From: Rhodospirillaceae bacterium BRH_c57
Lineage (GTDB): Bacteria; Pseudomonadota; Alphaproteobacteria; Rhodospirillales; Rhodospirillaceae
Assembly: GCA_000961745.1 (NCBI GenBank)
Contig: LAEA01000092.1
Span: 1-39,082, forward strand
Direction of reading: 5' to 3'
DNA length: 39,082 nucleotides
In this document: piece by piece, positions 23,692-30,533 of the stretch
Layout of the letters: each line of letters starts with the position of its first letter
Numbering within the stretch: the first letter of the stretch is position 1
Notes under the pieces: model-generated
Databases searched by the model: none
The model's input: only the letters and a program-made list of their open reading frames with translations
Told to the model about the DNA's origin: nothing
Made by a program: the position numbers and the translations under genes

Positions 23692-24113
23692 CGTTGTTCA
23701 TCTGCCACCCCATGACGTCGGCGGCTCTAGGTCATCACGGCTATCCCGTCGCAGGGAAGCATCAGCCCCGCCAAGCCGGGCGGGCACGGTATCCAGGGGT
23801 GGGCTCGGCCTGGAATGGCAACCAGCGGCGTTCCGACTTACCCACCCCAGCCCATACGGGGCGGCGCGTATCCCGGTGGGCGTAACCTAGCGCGTCTCAG
23901 CGCCGCCGCTGGTATCTCTGAATTGATCGGGGCCGCTTATTCGGCTGGCACCCCAACGCGACGTAGACGAGGCTCGCCGCAGACCGCATCACCCTGACGT
24001 TTCCTTGCAAGTCCTATCAGGGGCTAAGCGGTAGACCTGGAGGGGGCGGCCCGTCACGCCAGGGGAAGCGCAACGGGCCAGAGGGGGAAGCGCGAACGCA
24101 CCAAAACCACCAT
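23692..24113 (-). other. Gene-free, hairpin-rich leader
   Basis: This stretch of about 420 bases has no convincing gene. Inverted repeats lie at 23767-23784 (CCCGCC/GGCGGG), 23796-23848, 23850-23881 and 24048-24079 (GGCCCGT/ACGGGCC). It is placed between a good leftward promoter (24121-24149) and the terminator at 23662-23691, so it would be the leader of the late transcript. No tRNA was found. Confidence 0.5.
23796..23881 (-). other. Two adjacent stem-loops one base apart
   Basis: The first stem-loop pairs GGGGTGGG (23796-23803) with CCCACCCC (23841-23848) and has an inner stem GGAATG/CGTTCC. The second pairs GCCCA (23850-23854) with TGGGC (23877-23881) and CGGG (23857-23860) with CCCG (23872-23875). 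Only base 23849 separates them. Two stem-loops separated by one base is the known shape of the HK022 put antitermination RNA, but the sequences differ and function here is inference. Confidence 0.45.
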
Positions 24114-24120
24114 GCCTGAG

Positions 24121-24149
24121 AAGGTACGCTAAACCCGCCCGGCCGTCAA
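24121..24149 (-). promoter_or_regulatory. Candidate late promoter (PR'-like)
   Basis: On the minus strand TTGACG (24144-24149) is followed after 17 bases by TACCTT (24121-24126). It lies just downstream of the Q-position gene and points at the hairpin leader, the terminator and the late genes, as lambda PR' does. Confidence 0.65.
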
Positions 24150-24197
24150 CAACCTTTTCGCGCGCCAACGCAACATGATGGGAGAACGGATGAGGAT

Positions 24198-24722
24198 CTA
24201 GCCCAGCCGGTTGATTTTGCAGTACAGGTCCAGGCCGGCAATCAGCGTCTCTCGCGCATGACCCCGACGCTTGCGGGCCTGTTGCTCGGCGGCCTCCAGA
24301 CTCATGCCGTGGACCGTGATTGCCAACACGACAACCTCGTCAACGTGACGATCAGCGCAAGCATCGGCCCACCGCTTGTAGTCCCGCACGCAGTCCTGGA
24401 TGAACGCCGACCACTCCGCGCACTCACCTCGCCCGGTCGGCGGGTCATAGCTGGCGATCTTGCTCGACACCGGCAGCGTGATCGCCTTGAACGCCTCGTA
24501 GATCCGCTGCGCCGCGCGTGCCTGGTTGTCGGTCAGTTCCGCCATGATGCGCGCCGACCTCCGGCGCTGGCATTGATGCACCTCGGTGCGGACGGTTCCG
24601 GGGATGGGCATGGCGACCACCACGCCATCGGTCGGGCTGTGGCGCTCCTGCCAGTCGGCGGGCTCCATTGCGGCCACCGGTGGCTTGGTCTTGCGCTTCC
24701 GTGCCGTCGCTGTCCGGGCCAT
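24198..24722 (-). CDS. Candidate late-gene regulator in the Q position
   Basis: The 174-residue protein has a basic N-terminus (ARKRKTKPP). Its helical core begins LTDNQARAAQRIYEAF, and DYKRWADACADRHVDEVVVLAI is followed by a helix-turn-helix-like end: GMSLEAAEQQARKRRGHARETLIAGLDLYCKI (about 139-170). This arrangement resembles HTH-ending proteins found before the late genes of many proteobacterial phages. ATG 24722 has AAGGA seven bases upstream and a possible extended -10 just before it. It is the last early gene, directly upstream of a promoter-leader-terminator unit, so late activation or antitermination is the natural guess. No firm family match. Confidence 0.6.
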   Translation of the reverse strand: MARTATARKRKTKPPVAAMEPADWQERHSPTDGVVVAMPIPGTVRTEVHQCQRRRSARIMAELTDNQARAAQRIYEAFKAITLPVSSKIASYDPPTGRGECAEWSAFIQDCVRDYKRWADACADRHVDEVVVLAITVHGMSLEAAEQQARKRRGHARETLIAGLDLYCKINRLG

Positions 24723-24740
24723 GCCGCGTCCTTCCGAGAT

Positions 24741-24749
24741 GTTATATCA
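24741..24749 (-). promoter_or_regulatory. Extended -10 element before the Q-position gene
   Basis: On the minus strand TGATATAAC fits the extended -10 pattern TGnTATAAT with one mismatch. No good -35 is seen at 16-18 bases. Transcription would start about 12 bases before the ATG, leaving the ribosome site intact. Confidence 0.35.
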
Positions 24750-24767
24750 TTGCACTTCACAGGCAAG

Positions 24768-24968
24768 CTAGCCGCCCCGCCGCTTGCCGTACCGCGCCGC
24801 CATGTGGTTCTCAACCGCCTGCCGCGTCCACTCGCAAGCCACCTCGTCCAGCCGCAGCATGACGACGCCCTGTTGGTGCCAAGCTGCCGAACGCATGGCG
24901 TCGAGGGTGGCGTCGTCGGTCGGGCCGGATTGGATGTGGCGGGAGAGGCTGGTGCGGGGGTGGCTCAT
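24768..24968 (-). CDS. Hypothetical 66-residue protein
   Basis: The start ATG 24968 overlaps the previous stop as ATGA, showing that it belongs to the early operon. The protein is helical with RLDEVACEWTRQAVENHMAARYGKRRGG at the C-terminus, and its N-terminus is polar. There are no motifs I recognise. The basic end could bind nucleic acid, but that is a guess. Confidence 0.6.
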   Translation of the reverse strand: MSHPRTSLSRHIQSGPTDDATLDAMRSAAWHQQGVVMLRLDEVACEWTRQAVENHMAARYGKRRGG

Positions 24969-25177
24969 GGCGCGGTGCGTTCCCCGTCATAAATCGCTGC
25001 CCCCGCCCGCATCTTCGCCCGGTCAGCATCGGCAACGGTGACGACCGGGCCCGCATCCCGCGCGCAGTCCCGCAGCAGTCGGCCACAGGGGAGCGCAGGC
25101 CAGCCGCAGCCGTCGATGCAGTCTGTGGCGCATCCGGTGCCGTAGTGGTCTGGTTCCGAAGTATCGGAAAAACGCAT
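24965..25177 (-). CDS. Cysteine-rich hypothetical protein
   Basis: The 70-residue protein starts at ATG 25177 with GGGAG eight bases upstream and a good promoter (25205-25233). It contains five cysteines in about 40 residues (GTGCATDCIDGCGWPALPCGRLLRDCARDAG), suggesting a small metal-binding fold, followed by DADRAKMRAGAAIYDGER. It is the first gene of a sub-operon that leads into the Q-position regulator. The family is not recognised. Confidence 0.62.
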   Translation of the reverse strand: MRFSDTSEPDHYGTGCATDCIDGCGWPALPCGRLLRDCARDAGPVVTVADADRAKMRAGAAIYDGERTAP

Positions 25178-25204
25178 GGCAGAACTCCCAAAATCAACCA
25201 CACC

Positions 25205-25233
25205 ACTATACCAGAACCCGCACGCGCTCACAA
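25205..25233 (-). promoter_or_regulatory. Sigma70-type promoter inside the early region
   Basis: On the minus strand TTGTGA (25228-25233) is followed by a 17-base spacer and TATAGT (25205-25210). Start of transcription would be near 25198, 21 bases before ATG 25177. It can serve the genes from 25177 down to the Q-position gene at 24198. Confidence 0.65.
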
Positions 25234-25292
25234 CGTATAAGCGACAGTGCGGGCTTGTTTCTGCGCGGAAATGTTGTGGTGTTGCTTGGTGG

Positions 25293-25448
25293 TTACTTTG
25301 TTGGCGGCGCAACTGCTGCCGAGATATTGAGGCGCAGGCTGTCGGTCATATCACGCAAGCCCTGGATTATAGCAGGCTTGGCGGCGCGGAAGTTGTCGGC
25401 CATACGCTGCATTTCGGCGGCTGCGGCGGCTCGGCGTTCGTCGGTCAT
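25293..25448 (-). CDS. Small helical protein (51 residues)
   Basis: A short frame starts at ATG 25448 (or 25451), overlapping the stop of the previous gene, with AAGGAG upstream. The protein is a charged helix, DERRAAAAAEMQRMADNF, followed by PAIIQGLRDMTDSLRLNIS. The overlap and ribosome site support coding. A function cannot be read from it. Confidence 0.6.
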   Translation of the reverse strand: MTDERRAAAAAEMQRMADNFRAAKPAIIQGLRDMTDSLRLNISAAVAPPTK

Positions 25449-25747
25449 CATTGGGCGGGCTCCTTGTGCTTGAGGCTTTCGATGCGAACGGCTATGTCGG
25501 CCCTGGTCAACTCCGCATTGCCGAGTTCGTATCCCCTGCCAGCCTTCAGTCCATCCCCGTTATACTCGTCCGCCAGCCATACTGCCTCCTCCAGCGCATC
25601 CCGGCGGGCGGCGTCGATGGCGCGGGCGATATCCGATAGGCACACATCCTCATCCGCCCGCGTGCTGGCGTCATCGAAGGCCCATGGCGCTGCGGCGTAC
25701 ATCGCACGCGCCCGCTCCATCGCCCACTTGCTCGGCTTGTCAGCCAT
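25448..25747 (-). CDS. Hypothetical phage protein with DADAR-like helices
   Basis: The 99-residue protein has MERARAMYAAAP near the start, then DEDVCLSDIARAIDAARRDALEEA (about 33-56), a pattern often seen in small early proteins of proteobacterial phages. It ends IRIESL-type helix followed by KHKEPAQ. Its start overlaps the stop of the upstream membrane protein as TGATG. No biochemical role is known to me for this type. Confidence 0.68.
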   Translation of the reverse strand: MADKPSKWAMERARAMYAAAPWAFDDASTRADEDVCLSDIARAIDAARRDALEEAVWLADEYNGDGLKAGRGYELGNAELTRADIAVRIESLKHKEPAQ

Positions 25748-25932
25748 CATTCCGTCTCCGCGTCATAGTGGGCATGGATGACGACCGCCGGCCCGGCCGC
25801 CTTGCGCATCATCTGCGCCGCACCCTCCCACCCGATGCCGAACGCAAAACCCGCGCACAGCATGAGAATCGTGAACTTGGCAGCGCCCAGCCGGTCGAGG
25901 TTGGGGGTCTTGCTGGTTGTCGTCTCAGCCAT
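25747..25932 (-). CDS. Small single-pass membrane protein
   Basis: The 61-residue protein starts at ATG 25932 inside the end of the DUF6378-type gene. Residues 19-38 form a hydrophobic helix (FTILMLCAGFAFGIG), preceded by polar MAETTTSKTPNLDRLGAAK and followed by an amphipathic segment. A longer frame to 26160 is not supported, since it has the composition of an antisense or wrong-frame reading. The function is unknown. Confidence 0.65.
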   Translation of the reverse strand: MAETTTSKTPNLDRLGAAKFTILMLCAGFAFGIGWEGAAQMMRKAAGPAVVIHAHYDAETE

Positions 25933-26374
25933 GATCGGCAGCCTCCCACAGCAAGCCCTTGGACCCGCACGGCCCAGGCCAAGCCGCATGGCACGACTTC
26001 GGCATGTGCGTGACGCCCCCACTGATGCAGTGGTCCCCCATGACGCGGTGACGGCAGTTCCCGCAGACGCGTTCCGGGGTGATGACCGGGGCCGCATCCT
26101 CACCCCACCGCGCCGTCCCGATTTCCGCCCCACAAGCCGCATAGCCCGCCATATCGACAAAACTGTCGAAATGTGCCGGGCTGGTGCGGATGCGCGCCAT
26201 CTTGAGCATCCCCATCATCATCGGCACATCGACAGGGCGGATCGGCCCGCCGTCGAGGTATGCCGTCCACATGGCCGCGATCTGGCCGAAGTGGTTCTCG
26301 GGCACCCCGTAGTCCTGTTCCCGCTGGCCGGTGACCGCCGACCGTGCGGCGTCGAGTGTCTGTGTTCGGTTCAT
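25925..26374 (-). CDS. DUF6378-type protein with C-terminal Cys cluster
   Basis: The 149-residue protein matches the phage DUF6378 pattern: RTQTLDAARSAVTGQREQDYG at the start, HFGQIAAMWTAYL, VDVPMMMGMLKMARI, and SFVDMAGYAACG (to about residue 80). The family is common next to early phage genes; its exact function is not settled. An added C-terminal part (about 100-140) carries CGNCRHRV, HCIS, and later Cys and His residues that could bind zinc. Its start overlaps the upstream zinc-ribbon gene (ATGA). Confidence 0.8.
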   Translation of the reverse strand: MNRTQTLDAARSAVTGQREQDYGVPENHFGQIAAMWTAYLDGGPIRPVDVPMMMGMLKMARIRTSPAHFDSFVDMAGYAACGAEIGTARWGEDAAPVITPERVCGNCRHRVMGDHCISGGVTHMPKSCHAAWPGPCGSKGLLWEAADHG

Positions 26375-26784
26375 TTCGCTGCCCCTTTTTGGTCAGTGTG
26401 CAGGCCGTAAATCTTGTTTTGCCCGGTGCGTCTGAACTCATCTGCCATCATCAAGTAATTGTGGTGCCTGCAAATCTCGCACCTATCCCCGCTGTTCCTT
26501 TCATTCTTCAGGGATTTTGACCGCCGGGCCTCGTACTTACCGCAGTCGCAGCGCACCAACCACAATGGCTTGTCGATCAGTAGCCCGATCACTCTGAGTC
26601 TCCCGACGCGCAAGCCGGTCAGGTCTTGCGTATTCTTGGGGACCGGCCTCACCTGCTGCGGGGCATCCCAGTGATGCGGCGTGTTTATTTTTTTGTCCGG
26701 CTGATACTCGAACCCCTTTGCCATCACCATGGCGGCCGTTTTGTTGGTTGGCCGCATGGTCAGCACGACCCCAAAATCCTTCAT
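26371..26784 (-). CDS. Zinc-ribbon-like phage protein
   Basis: The 137-residue protein has a conserved phage pattern DLTGLRVGRLRVIG (about 54-67), followed by WLVRCDCGKYEARRSKSL and then GDRCEICRHHNY. The two Cys pairs give a likely zinc-binding fold. The start is set at ATG 26784, although ATGs further in cannot be excluded because the ribosome site is only moderate. Proteins with this pattern are frequent in early regions and may bind DNA or RNA. A Cys-pair scan would confirm the metal site. Confidence 0.68.
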   Translation of the reverse strand: MKDFGVVLTMRPTNKTAAMVMAKGFEYQPDKKINTPHHWDAPQQVRPVPKNTQDLTGLRVGRLRVIGLLIDKPLWLVRCDCGKYEARRSKSLKNERNSGDRCEICRHHNYLMMADEFRRTGQNKIYGLHTDQKGAAK

Positions 26785-26909
26785 TCCTCATTCCCTCATT
26801 TTCCGCCCCTCTGGTGCGCAACTCGGCATGAGGGGTATCGGTGTGGCTCATTGGTGGTAGTTGCGCACGCTGGCCCTGTTGCCGGGGCGTTGCGTGTGGT
26901 GTGTGGGGG

Positions 26910-27392
26910 TTACTCGGCGGCTTCCTGCATCACCGGCAGATACCCGGCCAGCCGTTCCCGCAGCTTGCGAGCGTGCTTCTCGGCGCTGCGGTCCACGTCG
27001 GCCATCAGGTCTTCGTGGCGTGACACCTCGGCAGCAATCGTGCTGTAGGCCACATCCAACGGGCTGCCATCGACCAGCACCAGGGCGCCGGACTCCAGCG
27101 TGTCGCGCAGGGCGTAGGCCACCATGAGGAAAACTTTGACCATGGCCGACTGCTCGTAGCCCTCCAGGCATTCGGCGGCGAGCGTCTTGACCCGGTTGCG
27201 CAGAGTTTGCACCCTTTTGCCGTCGAGGCCCGCGTACGCGTCGTCCTCGGCTGCCTTTATCGCAGCCAGAACGGCCCTGTCTTCGTCGTCGGCGGCACCA
27301 CCCGCCGCGTCCATCGCTACCGCCATCCACACGGCCAGGAGGCGGGGGTAGATCGCCAGGGCGACCCGGCGGCGGTCGGAGAGGTAGGTCAT
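26910..27392 (-). CDS. Hypothetical helical protein
   Basis: The 160-residue protein is almost all helix, with an early hydrophobic segment (RRVALAIYPRLLAVWMAVAM) and long charged helices (VQTLRNRVKTLAAECLEG, EKHARKLRERLAGYLPVMQ). It is coupled to the upstream gene by an ATGA overlap at 27389-27392. A gap of 125 bases separates it from the next gene. The family is not recognised, and no metal or nucleotide motif is visible. Confidence 0.68.
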   Translation of the reverse strand: MTYLSDRRRVALAIYPRLLAVWMAVAMDAAGGAADDEDRAVLAAIKAAEDDAYAGLDGKRVQTLRNRVKTLAAECLEGYEQSAMVKVFLMVAYALRDTLESGALVLVDGSPLDVAYSTIAAEVSRHEDLMADVDRSAEKHARKLRERLAGYLPVMQEAAE

Positions 27393-28078
27393 TCTGCGGC
27401 CTCCTGGGATATGAGGGTGGCAGCATCGGCCAGTTGGCGTTGACGTTCGCGCTCGATCTCGGCGGGCGTCGGCTCGCGGTCGGCCGGGACGCGCTTCAAG
27501 CCGCCGCCAGCCTTGAGACGCGCCATCATCGCGTCAAATTCCGCCCGCTGCTGAGGCGTCTGGTCCTTGTACGGCACGGCTTTCGGCCTGGCGGCTTCCT
27601 CGGCGCGGCGCGCGTGCTCATCGACTTGCGCGGCGGCGCCACGGGCAACGCGGCGGCGCTCATCCATTAGGCGGCTTGCGTGCTTGTAAACGTCACCAGC
27701 ACCCGGCACGAACGCACCGCCTGCTCGGCGGATTTCGTGGACGGTGCGCTCCACGATGTCGGCTGGAAATTCAGACAGGTCCATCGCAAGGCCGCGCGCA
27801 AAGACTTTGGCGTGCTGCTCATCGCGGAACGCGCCAGACGCGGGGAACATGCCGACCAGCATCCGCGCCCAGGTGGCCGCATGGTCTGCGGTGGTCGGCG
27901 TCATGGCGTCCGCCAACTCCCCCTGCACATCCAACAGCGCGGGCAACGGCAACAGCTTGTCGTGGTGGTCTAGTTTGGCGCCCGCATCCACGCGGTCGGC
28001 GTCCACTCCCAGCTTCACGGCGTGCAGGCTGGTCTTCGGGCAGGTACTGGCCGGGATGACGGCGGGAAGTTTGCTCAT
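27389..28078 (-). CDS. Phage replication-associated protein (helicase-loader position)
   Basis: The 229-residue protein starts at ATG 28078 inside the stop of the O-like gene (ATGA). Residues 50-130 hold a helical domain with WARMLVGMFPASGAFRDEQHAKVFARGLAMDLSEFP and TVHEIRRAGGAFVPGAGDVYK. This resembles the ~80-residue domain of proteins encoded next to phage replication initiators. The C-terminus is highly charged. Position O-then-P suggests a helicase loader or other replisome partner. I see no Walker motif, so it is not a DnaC-type ATPase. Confidence 0.62.
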   Translation of the reverse strand: MSKLPAVIPASTCPKTSLHAVKLGVDADRVDAGAKLDHHDKLLPLPALLDVQGELADAMTPTTADHAATWARMLVGMFPASGAFRDEQHAKVFARGLAMDLSEFPADIVERTVHEIRRAGGAFVPGAGDVYKHASRLMDERRRVARGAAAQVDEHARRAEEAARPKAVPYKDQTPQQRAEFDAMMARLKAGGGLKRVPADREPTPAEIERERQRQLADAATLISQEAAE

Positions 28079-28860
28079 GGATACCCCCTGGCGATATCGG
28101 CTTGCAGTCCATCGAAGGCTGCGTTCACGAAGTCGGCTTGCTGGCCGGACCTGCTGGGGCTGCCGCGTGGCCGGTTGCTTTCCAGCGAGCGGCGGACCCA
28201 GTTGCGCCATGTCGCTTCCCAATCGGTCTTGGTCGCTTTCGCCCCCGGCTGGGCGGTCCAGTAGTCGTGGAACTTGGCCCATTCGGCCTGCGGGTCACGG
28301 TGGCCCTGCCCGACAGCCCAGGTCCGGTAGCCTTCCGGCAGAACGGCACCAGCGGGCAGGCGAGCGCCGCGCGCGGATCCTGAGCGAAGCGAAGGATCTT
28401 CTTTCTTCTCTAATCTAGTCTTATCTAGTCTAGCGGTCGTTTGCGTTCGGCTGCGTTCGGCTGCGTTCGCTTCGTTGGAAGTGGCGGTTTCCTGCGGTTC
28501 CTGGCTGGACTTTTCGGCCTTCTGGCGCTCCCTGTGGGCCTTGGCGCGCTCGGCGGATCCGTCCTCACGCTTCGGCTGTCGCTTGGCCCACCCAGTGACG
28601 GCATCGTCATCAAGGGTCTTGCTCTGCATCGCCTCGCGGATGGCGGCCACGTCCTCAGGCTCCATGTCCAGGCCGGCTGCTGTGTCCTCGTCATTCCAGC
28701 CCGCCAGGGTGCCGCGCGCCTCTGCGTTGGACGCGCATTCGAGCATGGCGGCCCACACCGCCAGCACGGCGACGAGCGGCTGACCAGAGCGGCGGGCGAC
28801 AACCCGAAACTTCGGGTCGCTCACGGTGCCGTGGTGCCAGCGGAACCAATCGAAGCTCAT
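28075..28860 (-). CDS. Replication initiator, lambda O-like
   Basis: The 261-residue protein begins SFDWFRWHHGTVSDPKFRVVARRSGQ, the typical N-terminal winged-helix start of phage replication proteins (about residues 2-90). A charged, low-complexity linker follows (about 105-155). The C-terminal part has GYRTWAVGQGHRDPQAEWAKFHDYW and TDWEATWRNWVRRSLE, as in O/DnaT-type proteins that recruit helicase. The linker DNA contains tandem repeats and an AT-rich stretch like an origin. The start is ATG 28860, overlapping the methyltransferase stop. It should bind the origin and load the host helicase with the next gene's product. Confidence 0.82.
   Translation of the reverse strand: MSFDWFRWHHGTVSDPKFRVVARRSGQPLVAVLAVWAAMLECASNAEARGTLAGWNDEDTAAGLDMEPEDVAAIREAMQSKTLDDDAVTGWAKRQPKREDGSAERAKAHRERQKAEKSSQEPQETATSNEANAAERSRTQTTARLDKTRLEKKEDPSLRSGSARGARLPAGAVLPEGYRTWAVGQGHRDPQAEWAKFHDYWTAQPGAKATKTDWEATWRNWVRRSLESNRPRGSPSRSGQQADFVNAAFDGLQADIARGYP
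28396..28475. other. Candidate replication origin inside the O-like gene
   Basis: Three tandem copies of a 10-base unit, GCTGCGTTCG (first copy with one change), lie at about 28440-28470. They are next to an AT-rich stretch at 28396-28432 that itself repeats TCTAGTC. To the left lies the inverted pair GATCCT/AGGATC (28376-28398). Repeats plus an AT-rich region within the initiator gene is how lambda ori is built. Protein binding has not been shown. Confidence 0.55.
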
Positions 28861-29465
28861 GCTGCCTCCGGCTTGGCGAGGGGCTGGTACAAGGTCGCCC
28901 CGGCGTGCGCGCGGTCCCACACAATCCACAGGCAATCCATCGTCGGGGAGCCCTGCCCGGTGAAGTCCGGCCGCCAGGTCAGCGGGTAGACGGCGGCCGG
29001 CTGCCAGTGCGCCCACAGGTCGAGGCGGCTTGATGCGTGCCAGAACTGCGACTTGGCGAACATGGCGACGAACTCGAAGCCCAGGGCGTCGGCATGGCGC
29101 AGGAACGCGGCCTGCCCATTCTTCCGGCCCGCCAGCGTGAACGGCGGGTTCGTGACCAGCGCCCGGCAGCCACGCGGGTCGGTGTCGTCCAGGAAGTCAA
29201 CGCCACCCTCGCCATACCCCCGGTCGATCAGGTCCGTGCTCACCACGTTCAGGCCGCCAGCGATCAGCACGCGGGCCATGTCACCGGCACCGCAAGCAGG
29301 CTCGCGGACTCGGCCATAGGCGCGCAGGCGATACCCGGCAGGGCTCGCCAGCAGGGCGCGCGTCACCTCGGCATCGGCGGTGGCGTAAAAGTCGTGTTCG
29401 CGGCGCGGCGCGGCGACGTGGCCCAGCTTCATGGGCGAGCCAGCGAGTGCGCGAGCAAGGCTCAT
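28857..29465 (-). CDS. DNA adenine N6-methyltransferase
   Basis: The 202-residue protein has the order of a class I methyltransferase: HDFYAT near residue 24, SAM-binding EPACGAGDM at 55-63, and STDLIDRGYG with the acidic residue that holds the SAM ribose. The catalytic TNPPF is at 105-109, and it ends with DCLWIVWDR. NPPF marks N6-adenine enzymes. It is short and lacks a clear target-recognition domain, as in many phage orphan methylases. It could protect the phage DNA from host restriction or mark the origin. It overlaps the O-like gene (ATGA). Confidence 0.85.
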   Translation of the reverse strand: MSLARALAGSPMKLGHVAAPRREHDFYATADAEVTRALLASPAGYRLRAYGRVREPACGAGDMARVLIAGGLNVVSTDLIDRGYGEGGVDFLDDTDPRGCRALVTNPPFTLAGRKNGQAAFLRHADALGFEFVAMFAKSQFWHASSRLDLWAHWQPAAVYPLTWRPDFTGQGSPTMDCLWIVWDRAHAGATLYQPLAKPEAA

Positions 29466-29704
29466 CGTCCCACCCCCACCCGCATAAGTTCGTGATTAGC
29501 CTTCCGCAGATCGGCCGCCGCAGACTGCGCAAGGGCAGACCGGCGCCCGTGCTGGGCCACTGCGGCGTCATACCGGGCCTGGGTCTGCGCTCGGGCGACC
29601 TCCAGCGCGGCCAGTCGCTCGGCGCGGCTCGGCGTGTCGTTGCGCGGGGCCTGCGGGATGCTCGGCAGGTATTGGCGGGCAAGGTCTTTGACGGCCTGGA
29701 ACAT
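29462..29704 (-). CDS. Small coiled-coil protein
   Basis: The 80-residue protein is an Ala/Arg/Gln-rich helix (RAERLAALEVARAQTQARYDAAVAQ, about 28-52, then LAQSAAADLRKANHELMR). ATG 29704 overlaps the upstream stop as TGATG, and the end overlaps the methyltransferase start (ATGA). A role is not evident. It may be a structural partner for a neighbour. Confidence 0.62.
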   Translation of the reverse strand: MFQAVKDLARQYLPSIPQAPRNDTPSRAERLAALEVARAQTQARYDAAVAQHGRRSALAQSAAADLRKANHELMRVGVGR

Positions 29705-30054
29705 CACGGCACCTCAATCACATGCACGCCAAGCACGGCCTTCATGAGCGCCCGCTTGATCTTGTACTGAGGGGTCCGGGTGGCCGGGCTCTTCACGTCC
29801 TCGACCACGCGCGCCCCGGCGGCGTCGGTGTAGGCAAAATCCGCCCGGTACTCGACGGACCTGCCGCTGTCGCACTTGAGCCTCTGGCCATCGATCTCGA
29901 ACTTGTAGGACGGATGCAATTGCAGGTCGGTGATCTGGCCGGTCTTGATGAGCAACCGAAGCTGTTCATACCGGCGGGCCTCGGCGCGGCTGTCGAACGT
30001 CTTGCCGTCGCTGGCCTTTGTGCGGATGGCGTGAAACTTGTTGCCTCGGCGCAT
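29704..30054 (-). CDS. DUF1064 family protein, putative resolvase-like nuclease
   Basis: The 116-residue protein matches DUF1064: NKFHAIRTKASDGKTFDSRAEARRYEQLRLL at residues 5-35, GQITDLQLHPSYKFEID, then YRADFAYTDAAGARVVEDVKSPATRTPQYKIKRALM. The E..D..VEDVK pattern fits a PD-(D/E)XK-type nuclease fold, and the family has been linked to Holliday-junction resolvase-like proteins. It lies upstream of the methylase and replication genes, where a junction or packaging nuclease would be useful. Confidence 0.85.
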   Translation of the reverse strand: MRRGNKFHAIRTKASDGKTFDSRAEARRYEQLRLLIKTGQITDLQLHPSYKFEIDGQRLKCDSGRSVEYRADFAYTDAAGARVVEDVKSPATRTPQYKIKRALMKAVLGVHVIEVP

Positions 30055-30057
30055 GGC

Positions 30058-30270
30058 TCAGTCCTCCACCGGCACCAGGGCGAGGCGATAGCCCCGCGCC
30101 CGCGCCATGTCGCAAGCTGTCGCAAGCGTTGGGTTGCGCTTGCCCTGCTCAAGCTGACTGACCCGCTGACGAGACACGCCCATGGCGTCGGCAACGGACT
30201 GCTGCGTCACCCCGTCAGGGCGGCGGCAGAGGATTGCCATGATTGCGAACTCGTCACGCGGGCCGCTCAT
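30058..30270 (-). CDS. Cro/C1-type HTH regulator
   Basis: The 70-residue protein has a helix-turn-helix at about 20-50: VTQQSVADAMGVSRQRVSQLEQGKRNP, with the XRE-family signature VSQLEQG. It then has LATACDMARARGYRLALVPVED. It starts two bases before the GapR-like gene stop region and sits in the middle of the early operon. It may be a second regulator in the early region. Its target is not visible. Confidence 0.82.
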   Translation of the reverse strand: MSGPRDEFAIMAILCRRPDGVTQQSVADAMGVSRQRVSQLEQGKRNPTLATACDMARARGYRLALVPVED

Positions 30271-30272
30271 GG

Positions 30273-30533
30273 TCAGACCCCGATTGCTTGGCGGTAGAGT
30301 TCGAGAAGCTGTTCTTCTTCTTCGCGCTCGTGGGCCTCTTTCTTGCGCAACCGAATGATTGCCTTCATGGCCTTTGTGTCAAAGCCCTCGCTCTTTGCCT
30401 CCTGAAAGACCCCCTTTATATCTTCGGAGATGTCGCCCTTCTCGCTTTCCAGCCGCTCCACCCGCTCGATCATCGAACGCAGTCTGTCGGCAGTGCCTTG
30501 ATCCATGCTTTCGCTGGGAACGGTCGCGCTCAT
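30273..30533 (-). CDS. GapR-like (DUF2312) nucleoid protein
   Basis: The 86-residue protein matches DUF2312/Gap[52 protein letters not shown], then [18 protein letters not shown]. In Caulobacter, GapR binds overtwisted AT-rich DNA ahead of forks and helps type II topoisomerases. GapR is a mark of alphaproteobacteria. A phage copy may aid phage replication or interfere with host GapR. ATG 30533 or 30536 is used, both overlapping the HNH gene's stop. Confidence 0.88.
   Translation of the reverse strand: MSATVPSESMDQGTADRLRSMIERVERLESEKGDISEDIKGVFQEAKSEGFDTKAMKAIIRLRKKEAHEREEEEQLLELYRQAIGV

Noticed and set aside
23790-23885. tRNA-like pairing of GGGGTGGG with CCCACCCC
   Set aside because: The spacing (37 bases between arms) is too short and there is no anticodon or T-loop; it is kept only as a hairpin.
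23815-23997. A 60-residue plus-strand frame
   Set aside because: It has no ribosome site, low-complexity Arg/Gly/Ala content and lies in the hairpin region.
26537-26851. A 104-residue minus frame overlapping the zinc-ribbon gene
   Set aside because: It is the shifted frame of the zinc-ribbon gene, and the Cys motifs are in the other frame.
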